This document shows positions 1 through 7,825 of a stretch of 64,000 nt of DNA, in pieces; position 1 is the first letter of the stretch; each line of letters opens with the position of its first letter. The notes under the pieces were generated by a model. It worked only from the letters and a program-made list of their open reading frames with translations, was not told the DNA's origin and searched no databases. The stretch covers positions 1-64,000 of the forward strand of contig CAZTSX010000007.1 in assembly GCA_964616825.1 (NCBI GenBank), read 5' to 3'. The stretch comes from QYOJ01 sp964616825. Its GTDB lineage: Bacteria; Bacteroidota; Bacteroidia; Bacteroidales; FEN-979. The position numbers and the translations under genes were made by a program.

Positions 1-1
1 C

Positions 2-1387
2 CTATTTATGGAATTTCCGGATGAACTCTTCGACTTCCGGCACACCACCCTGGTAGATGAGATAGCCATTGTAAGGCTCTCGTGGGGTAATTTCGTCGTT
101 GATAGGAGTTAACATGATCTCTTTGACCTTCGCCAGATCACTGGTTTGGCCAAGCGCCCAGCTCAGTTTGATATAGGCAACTTCCGGCAACATGTTTTCG
201 GCTGGGATCACCCCTTTGGCCATCATGTCGCGGCCGGTATCGTATACGAACATGTGCACATACCCCCACAACGTTTGAAGGGTCATATAGACAGCAATCC
301 CTGCTTTCGCAGCCCGTTCAATAGCAGGGTACAGGGGCTTGTTGACATGTCCCAGTCCGGTTCCGATGATGATGATCCCTTTGTAACCTTTCTCAATCAA
401 TGAATCGATCATGTCGGGATGCATATTCGTATAATAGTAGATCATAGCGACCCGTTCTTCGAAATAGGGAAGAATGGTGACCTCACGATCGTTCCGTCGC
501 ATCTTGTAATCTTGCTTGATAGGGAAAACGCCTTCCCGGGTAACGGTTGCCAACGGAGTATCCCCGATGGTCCGGAATGTAGATCTGTAGGAGGAGTGCA
601 TCTTCCGGACACGCGTTCCACGGTGCAGAAAACCATATTCATCGGAGGTTGGGCCGAACATACAAACCATTGTCTCCGCAATATCACCATGACCGGCGGC
701 AGTAGCTGCATGCATCAAGTTGAGTGCGGCATCTGAACTTGGCCGGTCTGAAGATCGCTGAGATCCGACAATGACGATGGGGATAGGTGAATTCTGAACC
801 ATGAAGGTGAGCGCTGCAGAAGTATAATGCATCGTATCTGTTCCATGGCCAATGATAATTCCATCTGTGCCTTTTTTGATCTCCTCTCCGATCGCATGTG
901 CAAGTACCTTGTATTGATCCGGTCCCATATTTTCACTAAAGACACCAAAAAGTTTGTCGGTAGTGAGGTTGCAGATATCAGCCAGCTCCGGAACTGCGCC
1001 ATACAATTCTCCGGGCGAGAATGCAGGGATCACGGCTCCGGTACGGTAATCAAGACGGGATGCGATGGTGCCGCCGGTACCCAACAGCTTTATGTTAGGC
1101 TTATCTTCTGAATAAGGGAACTCCTTCTCGGGTATCTTGTAGTTGGCTTTCTTGTATCCAAGCTCTTCGATGTTGGTGATGGTATCGGTATCTACTCCAA
1201 TGTTATACCCGGTGAAAAATTTCATGACAATATGTGTGTCATCCGTATTTTCAGCTCTCGGCAGAATGGTTCCTACAAACACACCACGTGTAGTATCCAC
1301 TTTCACTTTAGCCCACACCCGGGCGTTGAATTTCTTCAGTATCTTAAGTGCCCGTCCTTTGTATCCCTGGAATTTGTCGTCGCTCAT
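2..1387 (-). CDS. gatD: Glu-tRNA(Gln) amidotransferase subunit D (asparaginase-like)
   Basis: Predicted glutaminase subunit of the GatDE amidotransferase, which turns Glu-tRNA(Gln) into Gln-tRNA(Gln) in the cytoplasm. About the first 85 residues form the GatD-specific barrel (pattern GVFVGTILPRAE ... DDTHIVMKFFTGYNIG), which plain L-asparaginases lack. The asparaginase fold follows, with the first catalytic Thr in GTGGTIAS, the second Thr-Asp pair in HGTDTMHYTSAAL, and GSQRSSDRPSSDAALN. The ATG at 1387 (MSDDKFQGYK) gives 461 residues, close to archaeal GatD (about 440). The frame stays open upstream only because it runs through short repeats and an N gap into gatE, so I read two genes and not a fusion. 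The stop is TAG at 2-4. The family is classically archaeal, so its presence in a bacterium is notable. Confidence 0.88.
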   Translation of the reverse strand: MSDDKFQGYKGRALKILKKFNARVWAKVKVDTTRGVFVGTILPRAENTDDTHIVMKFFTGYNIGVDTDTITNIEELGYKKANYKIPEKEFPYSEDKPNIKLLGTGGTIASRLDYRTGAVIPAFSPGELYGAVPELADICNLTTDKLFGVFSENMGPDQYKVLAHAIGEEIKKGTDGIIIGHGTDTMHYTSAALTFMVQNSPIPIVIVGSQRSSDRPSSDAALNLMHAATAAGHGDIAETMVCMFGPTSDEYGFLHRGTRVRKMHSSYRSTFRTIGDTPLATVTREGVFPIKQDYKMRRNDREVTILPYFEERVAMIYYYTNMHPDMIDSLIEKGYKGIIIIGTGLGHVNKPLYPAIERAAKAGIAVYMTLQTLWGYVHMFVYDTGRDMMAKGVIPAENMLPEVAYIKLSWALGQTSDLAKVKEIMLTPINDEITPREPYNGYLIYQGGVPEVEEFIRKFHK

Positions 1388-1545
1388 AGTTGGAAGTTGG
1401 ATGTTGGATGTTAGATATTGGATNNNNNNNNNNNNNNNNNNNNNNNNNNNNNNNNNNNNNNNNNNNNNNNNNNNNNNNNNNNNNNNNNNNNNNNNNNNNN
1501 NNNNNNNNNNNNNNNNNNNNNNNTTGGATGTTAGATGTTTGCTTA
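1388..1545. repeat. 7-bp-period tandem repeat interrupted by an assembly gap
   Basis: Degenerate heptamers (agttgga, agttgga, tgttgga, tgttaga, tattgga) run from 1388 into the 100-N gap at 1424-1523. Similar units (ttggatg, ttagatg) continue just beyond it. They fill the gatE-gatD intergenic space, and the repeat is the likely cause of the assembly break. The family recurs elsewhere in this window. Confidence 0.8.
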
Positions 1546-3493
1546 GTTCGCTCAATGAGATGTTCCCTAATGCAGTTTTTCTCAGTTCACCCATGACCCA
1601 ATTGGCCCTTACATTATCGTGTTTTGATGTTTTTACCTCCTGGTATTTTTCCACCAGACGAGGGATCATCTTCTCGATTTCAGAATGGGAATGTTCCTTG
1701 AAATTCACCTCAGCCAATACGGAATCGAGATCGCGTTCCGGATGGCGGTAGACGATCCACAACATTTTTTTCGCGATTGCCGGATCCAGCTTTTTGGATT
1801 TCAAAAACGCCAGCAGATCGTATACTTTCTCAGGTGTAAAACCGGGAACCGGGCCCAGTTGCCGTTCCATGTGGTTCAGCTTGTGAGCCAGCAGCGTAGC
1901 AGTAAACCTGGCCGGGATTCCCAGTTCATCCTGAATCTTCCCAATCAACGGAACGAGGTTGTTCTTCAGAAGGTAAGAAAACGTATCCCCGGGTATATTC
2001 CATTCGTTCAGCTGCGCGATCCTTTCCGAGATATCCATTGGAAGGTGGCTGGCCATCTCATCAATAAGCGACTGCTTCAGTGGAATTGGTGCAGTATCTG
2101 TGTCTGGATACATCCTGTCAGCTCCCGGCAATACACGCTCAAAGATAGTTGTACCATCCTCAAACGATTTCCGGGTCTCGTTAGGGACTCCTTCCAGAGC
2201 CATCTGACATCGCTCTTCCACAGTCTCCAGGGCAGTCGGAATATCTGCTTCCGGCCCCCACAGTATCACCTGTGCATCCTCTTCTCCGGTATTCAACATG
2301 TCACGAATTTGATCCCAATTCTTCTCTCCCACTATGTCGTCGACCATCTCTGAGTGAAGCATATTAGGTTTTTCAATGCAGGCAATCACTTTTAGCCTGT
2401 TGGTCAGTTCATCAGCAAAGGTTTTTTCAGGCTGCAAAAAATGGGAGAGCATCCCATGAAAATGCGGTAAGTTGATGATATATACAGGGTATTCCGGTTG
2501 AACTACCTCTTTGAGTATGGGTACCTCCAACGAAAGATCTTCCGGGGTAATCAGGTGGGTAACGGTTTTCCATGTTTTTGGTTCCTTGATCCGTGTGTTA
2601 AGAATATCCCGGATGTGAAGCAGGGCATACTGACGGAATGCTTCATTGTGTGTAAGTTCAGGCATCCAGCCGGTATGGGCAACCCCTTTGATCTCTACTC
2701 GGGTCCCTCCTTTACAGCTGACATTCACATCGGCGCGTGTAGAACCAATACCCGTTTTTACTTTCCCGGTGCTTCTATTCAGAAACCGGATGTAATCGGC
2801 TCCCTCTTTAACCTCATCGGGGTTTGCGAAATCTGGATAGGTAACTGTTTCAATCAACGGCATCCCCAGGCGATCAGTGCGATAGATCCGTTGGTGACCG
2901 ATATCTGAAACTTCACGGCAGGAGTCCTCTTCCAGACTAAGCTGAATCAGCCTGACTTTCTTGTTCCTGAGCTGAATCTCCCCTTCCACACCAATAATTG
3001 CTGTCCGTTGAAAACCTGTGGGAATGCTCCCATCCAGGTATTGTTTCCGGGTGATATGAACCTCTCCCACAATCTTCAGGTTAGAGAGCAGAGAGAGCTC
3101 GAGAGCAATGTTAAGGGCTTCCCGGTTTACCGGAAAGGGAGGTGTGTCGTCTACATCATAAGTACATGCCGTTTTATTGCTGATCCGGTAGACGATCTCC
3201 TTCCTGGTCTTGAATTCCATCAAAGCAGTCCCGTCATATTCTCCCAGTTCAGAGAGCGTGGGTCGCATGTGACGGATCACCTCTGCATCAAACTCATCCG
3301 GTTTCTGATAGATACCCGCCGGGCAACGGCAAAACAGTTTCTGTTGGGTATCCAGTTGCTGGTGAACTTCCAGACCCGACATGAATCCGATGCGGTCGTA
3401 ATCTTTTTGGGAAGCTTCTTTGCGGGTAACGTATCCGATAGTGTTCCGAGTCTCCTCATAGTTTTGGTGAGGATCAAACAGGTCTTGTTTCAT
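1524..3493 (-). CDS. gatE: Glu-tRNA(Gln) amidotransferase subunit E (3' end in gap)
   Basis: Predicted tRNA-binding and kinase/transamidase subunit of GatDE. The N-terminal half is the GatB/E cradle: GLEVHQQLDTQQKLFCRCP near residue 40 carries a Cys pair of the zinc site, followed by EEDSCREV, RTDRLGMPLIE and VEIKGVAHTGWMP. A middle segment, about residues 360-480, contains LWGPEADIPTALETVEERC and fits the GAD/AspRS-like insert that separates GatE from GatB. The last 150 residues form the helical tail ending near GNISLSELSKHL. The visible 656 residues match archaeal GatE (about 620-635), so the true stop probably lies just inside the N gap. The start is ATG at 3493. gatD follows on the same strand. 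Confidence 0.87.
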
Positions 3494-3596
3494 GCAATCT
3501 TATAAATTAGGAAGAAGGCACAAAAGTAGCTATTTATCGGATAATGAACAAGAATGATAAATGCTACAGATGATAAAAAACGAGGTGATCAGTAAC

Positions 3597-3803
3597 CTAC
3601 TCTTTCTTTTTTTCCTCGTGCGTATAGGCAAATACTCTCATGCAGATAGCCCACAGAATGAACGGCATTGAAGCATAGAACCAGTTATCCCATGTCATTG
3701 AGCAAGCATCTAAATAAACAAAAAACATGACGATACCGACAATCATTAAAGCGCTGCCAATTAAGGCGGCAACCCAGGCGTCAATTTTCATTAATTTCTT
3801 CAT
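3597..3803 (-). CDS. small two-helix membrane protein
   Basis: A 68-residue protein with two hydrophobic stretches (about residues 9-30 and 42-59) and a charged tail, THEEKKKE. I do not recognise a family. It starts at ATG 3803, stands alone between gatE and the divergent OstA-like gene, and has Lys-rich cytoplasmic-looking ends. It is probably a real inner-membrane protein because length, composition and start context are good, but no function can be assigned. Confidence 0.6.
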   Translation of the reverse strand: MKKLMKIDAWVAALIGSALMIVGIVMFFVYLDACSMTWDNWFYASMPFILWAICMRVFAYTHEEKKKE

Positions 3804-3997
3804 GATGTTTTTTTTTGGTGATCAATTACATACAAATATAGTGTATTTTTCAAGGAATCCTAATTGTTGGTTTTTTCTTCAGTTCATAAAACACTCATAT
3901 CCGTGTAGCAATTTGGCTCCGTTAAAAGAAGTTAAAAATCTCTTCTTCGTCAAGCAATTCCCGAAAAAAACCGACATTTGCTGTGAACTCTTCATCC

Positions 3998-5542
3998 ATG
4001 ATATATTCGATCTTCCGAAAAACAGTCAGTTATTTTATTATTATGGCATCCGGCATCTGTTTATCCGGACATCTTTTTGCCCAGGATACTACCAAGATCA
4101 ACCTTGAGCGTGCAGATACCTGGGAGTACAATGAAGCTATCGGACCCGATATCCAGCGGATTATTGGAAATGTGATTTTACGTCATGATACCGGATACTT
4201 ATATTGTGACAGTGCCTACCTAAATGACATTGAGAATGTTGTGATGGCCTATGGCAACGTTCATATCAAAGCATCTGATACCTTAAATTTATATGGGGAT
4301 TCATTGCAGTACAACGGATACACCAAGATTGCCAAAGTGTGGGGGAATGTCAGGTTGATTGATAACCAGACGGTTCTGACTACTGACAGTCTTGATTTTA
4401 ATCGCAGAACGCAGGTAGCCTGGTATGACAACTGGGGAAAAATCGTCAACGACGACAATAACCTTGTCAGCAAATATGGCTATTACTACACCCGTGTGAA
4501 AGAATTTTTCTTCAAGGAGAAGGTGATCCTGATCAATCCTGACTACATCATGAATTCAGATACGCTGATGTATAATACGGTGACTGAGATCGCTTACTTT
4601 TATGGCCCTTCAACCATCGTAAGTAAGGATAAGATTGATTCGATCTACTGTACCGATGGTTGGTATGATACTCAAAAGGATATTTCCTTGTTCCGTCACA
4701 ACGCTGAAATCTATCATGAGGCACAGCTCATTACCGGTGATACTATTTATTATGAACGGGTAAATGGTTTCGGACAGATATTCAATAACGCCATGCTCCT
4801 GGATACGATTCAGGACATCGTCCTCACCGGGAATTACGGCGAGATCATCCGGCAACGGGGAGTCGGATTCATGACACTAAGGGCCATGGGCATCCTGATC
4901 GATAAAAACGATTCCTTATTCATGCATGGCGATACCATCAGGGCCTTTTTTGATTCGGAAGAGGAACATGAGAAGATCAAAGCGATGTTTGCCTATTACA
5001 AAGTCAAATTCTTTCGTAAGGACCTTCAGGGCGCCTGTGACTCGCTGGCATTTCACAGTTCTGATTCCACACTCTATATGTATCATAATCCCGTAATCTG
5101 GTCGGCGAAGAACCAGTTGACATCTGATACGATTACCCTCACTATTCGGGATGGAGTCCTTGATACGATGGTCATGCGCAAATCCGCTTTCATCATATCA
5201 CAGGACGACACCAACAAGTTCAATCAGATCAAAGGGAAAGATATGGTCGCTTATTTTCTGAACAACGAAATCTATAAGATCAACGTGATCGGAAACTCAG
5301 AGACTATCTATTTTGCCCGTGAGGAGGACAGATCATTGATCGGGATCAACAAGGTATATTCCAGCGATATGCTGATCTTAATCGAAAAGAACGAGATTCA
5401 AAGCATCACCTATATCAGCCAACCCTCCGGAACACTTTATCCGGAAAATGAGATTTCTCAATACGACCTGAGACTGAAGAATTTTCAGTGGCGGGCAGAG
5501 GAGCGACCTAAGACGAAGGAGGAGATCTTTGGTGGAGACTAA
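3998..5542 (+). CDS. OstA/LptA-like periplasmic protein
   Basis: A protein of the OstA-like (LptA/OrganicTol-A) family of Bacteroidota, expected to act in the periplasm in lipopolysaccharide transport. The frame opens at GTG 3983, but ATG 3998 (MIYSIFRKTV) gives a clean signal peptide ending near HLFA-QD, leaving about 490 mature residues. The body is a run of short beta repeats of the form GNV.....D.L..DSL.Y, for example at residues 60-150, typical of the beta-jellyroll Lpt fold. It is longer than E. coli LptA (185 residues), as usual for this phylum. The 3' end overlaps the convergent MCE gene by 4 bp. LptD lies 2.3 kb downstream. Confidence 0.85.
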   Translation: MIYSIFRKTVSYFIIMASGICLSGHLFAQDTTKINLERADTWEYNEAIGPDIQRIIGNVILRHDTGYLYCDSAYLNDIENVVMAYGNVHIKASDTLNLYGDSLQYNGYTKIAKVWGNVRLIDNQTVLTTDSLDFNRRTQVAWYDNWGKIVNDDNNLVSKYGYYYTRVKEFFFKEKVILINPDYIMNSDTLMYNTVTEIAYFYGPSTIVSKDKIDSIYCTDGWYDTQKDISLFRHNAEIYHEAQLITGDTIYYERVNGFGQIFNNAMLLDTIQDIVLTGNYGEIIRQRGVGFMTLRAMGILIDKNDSLFMHGDTIRAFFDSEEEHEKIKAMFAYYKVKFFRKDLQGACDSLAFHSSDSTLYMYHNPVIWSAKNQLTSDTITLTIRDGVLDTMVMRKSAFIISQDDTNKFNQIKGKDMVAYFLNNEIYKINVIGNSETIYFAREEDRSLIGINKVYSSDMLILIEKNEIQSITYISQPSGTLYPENEISQYDLRLKNFQWRAEERPKTKEEIFGGD

Positions 5543-6504
5543 AAGATTGACAATCTCACGTATTTCTTCGGATTGGCTTTGATATCTTCCAGCAACAGGT
5601 TGAGATCGCGGGCGGCTTTTTCCACTTCAAAATAGAGTGTTGTATCGTTGACAAGCAATCCGATAGATCCTTCGCCACTATTGATCTTGTCGATTATCTG
5701 ACTCAGGTTTACAACTGCATTGTTCAGCTGGGCAAAGGTCGCCGGGATTTGAAGTTGAGCCAGTGAATCACTGACATCAGAGAAGTTCTCAAGGATATTG
5801 TTAATCTTATCGTTATTGTTGTTCAGATTCTTGCTTACAGACTCAAGGTTAATAATGATCCGGGCGATATTTGTCCGTTGCTGAGTCACCAGGGTATCGG
5901 CATTGTAAGTCATGTGAGCTATATTCTGAATTGCTTCTTTGATGTGTTCGATGGCTTCCACCAGGCTTGCCTGAGTGTTTTTGTTCAGTACAGTCTGAAT
6001 AATCGTTGCCAGGGTATCGATGGAACTAATCAGATTCTCTGCTTTTCGTTTCAGAGGCGCCAATTGCTGGTTTACCTCTTCTCCCAGTGTCGCTTCCGTT
6101 CGAGCCATCAGCGTGTCTCCGCTTTTGATATAATCCGGCGAATCCCCCGGAATAATCTCTATCTGTTTTGATCCCATCAGATCGGCGCTGAAAATACGAG
6201 CGATGGAGTTTTTTGGAATAGCATAGGTAGTATTGCTGAGGAAAAGTTCAACGATGATCCTACGCGAACTGTCGGGGGCGAAAGAGAGGGATTTTACCTG
6301 TCCAACCTTCATTCCCTGAATCGTCACAGGATTAGATGCCACCAGACCATTGACACGGTCATAAACAGCGTAAATGATTCGCTTTTCCTTAAAGATTTCA
6401 ATGCCCTGGAGATACATGATCCCCCAAACCATAATAGCAATCGCTATAATGAATAGTGCACCGACTTTGATTTCCTTGCGTATTTTCAGCTTTTTGGATG
6501 CCAT
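5539..6504 (-). CDS. MCE/MlaD-family lipid-transport protein
   Basis: A 321-residue inner-membrane-anchored MCE protein, expected to bind lipid in a periplasmic hexameric ring of an Mla-type transporter. One N-terminal membrane segment (about residues 13-31, GALFIIAIAIMVWGIMYLQG) is followed by the MCE domain (about 38-120, with the hallmarks DRVNGLVASNPVTIQGMKVG and ADLMGSKQIEI). A long helical region (about 130-290) rich in Asn, Ile and Asp follows. No MlaE or MlaF genes are nearby. It is convergent with the OstA-like gene and co-oriented with the upstream amidase gene. Confidence 0.88.
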   Translation of the reverse strand: MASKKLKIRKEIKVGALFIIAIAIMVWGIMYLQGIEIFKEKRIIYAVYDRVNGLVASNPVTIQGMKVGQVKSLSFAPDSSRRIIVELFLSNTTYAIPKNSIARIFSADLMGSKQIEIIPGDSPDYIKSGDTLMARTEATLGEEVNQQLAPLKRKAENLISSIDTLATIIQTVLNKNTQASLVEAIEHIKEAIQNIAHMTYNADTLVTQQRTNIARIIINLESVSKNLNNNNDKINNILENFSDVSDSLAQLQIPATFAQLNNAVVNLSQIIDKINSGEGSIGLLVNDTTLYFEVEKAARDLNLLLEDIKANPKKYVRLSIF

Positions 6505-6588
6505 TTCAAGTGGAGTAATATAATCCTGTCAAATATACAAAAACCAAATGATATACCCGATAATGATCCGAACAGGAAAAACTCTGAT

Positions 6589-7728
6589 TTACAAACCGAG
6601 CTTCTTTTTTGCCTGGTCGAGTGAGATTCTTTTTCCATTTCGAAAAGCCACAATGAAGGCATCTGTAAAGCCCATCGCTTTCACTCTTGCTTGCAGATTC
6701 AGAGCATTATCAAAAATATATTCTGCGCCATAAGTATATTTAAACATTCCATTGTGCTTATACATTTCTATCCCTTTCACACCCCTGAAACGGTATGAAG
6801 TTGTTTTGATCTTCTCAGAGGTTGCGGCCACCTGAATCTTAAAAACAATATCCTTCTGTGATGGTGTTTTGGATACAGGTGGATTCTTCTTTGTTGTCGT
6901 ATTGGAAGTCATTCCTATCACAGGAGTTTCCACCTCCCGCTTGAAATCTCTGAAAGCCCGGTATATGGCTGAGGCGATATAGTCCTGTCCTTTATCCGTG
7001 ATCAGGAAGTTCTCTTCTTCTGAATTACTGAGGTATCCCACCTCAACCAATACACTCGGCATTGTTGTCTTGTACAACACAAGGAATCCGGCTTGCCGGA
7101 CGCCCCGGTCTCTTAAACCGACACGGTCTTTCATCTGTTCCTGAACTTCCGCTGCAAATTGGGAACTCAAATCGAGGTTAGAGTTCTGGTAGAGGCTGAA
7201 TGTGATGTAGGATTCGTCTGAGTTTGGGTCAAACCCCTCATATTTGGCCGAATAGTCCGTCTCCAGGAGAATAGAAGCATTCTCCTGCTTGGCAATATTC
7301 AGGTTCGCTTGTGATTTGTGCAATCCCATGATGTACGTTTCCGCCCCCCGCAAGGATCTGGAATTATTCGCGTTGGCATGGATTGAGATAAAAAGATCTG
7401 CATTATTCCGGTTTGCAATGCCTGCCCGTTCATGGAGTTCAATAAATTTATCCCGATCTCTCGTATAGATAACTTTAACATTTTGTATATTCCGCTGGAT
7501 CAGGGTTCCAAGTTTCAACGCGACGGACAGCGCTACATATTTCTCTTGAGTTCGTCGACCTACCGTGCCCGGGTCTTTGCCTCCATGACCGGCGTCAATC
7601 ACAACCGTATTGATCATCATTCGCTCCTGACTGAATGAATTTGGAAGCACTACAAATAGCGACAGCGCCACCCAAACAGATCTAATGAACTGAGTGTTAA
7701 AGTATCTTAAAAAGATAGAGTCAAACAT
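6589..7728 (-). CDS. N-acetylmuramoyl-L-alanine amidase (Amidase_3)
   Basis: A periplasmic zinc amidase that cleaves the MurNAc-L-Ala bond of peptidoglycan. It has an N-terminal signal peptide (to about residue 33, NSFSQ). The Amidase_3 domain spans about 40-250 with zinc ligands in VVIDAGHGGKDPG, E63 in the following helix, SIHANA and the catalytic Glu in SVLVEVGYLSN. A linker rich in Thr, Lys and Pro leads to a C-terminal domain (about 295-370) with the length and pattern of SPOR-type peptidoglycan-binding domains (FKIQVAAT ... ARVKAMGFTDAFIVAFRNG). It lies 84 bp upstream of the MCE gene and diverges from lptD. Confidence 0.9.
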   Translation of the reverse strand: MFDSIFLRYFNTQFIRSVWVALSLFVVLPNSFSQERMMINTVVIDAGHGGKDPGTVGRRTQEKYVALSVALKLGTLIQRNIQNVKVIYTRDRDKFIELHERAGIANRNNADLFISIHANANNSRSLRGAETYIMGLHKSQANLNIAKQENASILLETDYSAKYEGFDPNSDESYITFSLYQNSNLDLSSQFAAEVQEQMKDRVGLRDRGVRQAGFLVLYKTTMPSVLVEVGYLSNSEEENFLITDKGQDYIASAIYRAFRDFKREVETPVIGMTSNTTTKKNPPVSKTPSQKDIVFKIQVAATSEKIKTTSYRFRGVKGIEMYKHNGMFKYTYGAEYIFDNALNLQARVKAMGFTDAFIVAFRNGKRISLDQAKKKLGL

Positions 7729-7825
7729 AATTTTCGTTAGCTTTGAAGCTCGGTTATTAAGGCTTTCCGGTCAAGTGTTATCCCGACATTGTTGACAAAA
7801 CAAAGATAGAACTTAATCAACAACC

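Noticed and set aside
2..3493. A single 1163-residue GatE-GatD fusion protein
   Set aside because: The join consists of Ns and tandem repeats; GatD has its own family-like start at 1387 and GatE length is complete before the gap.
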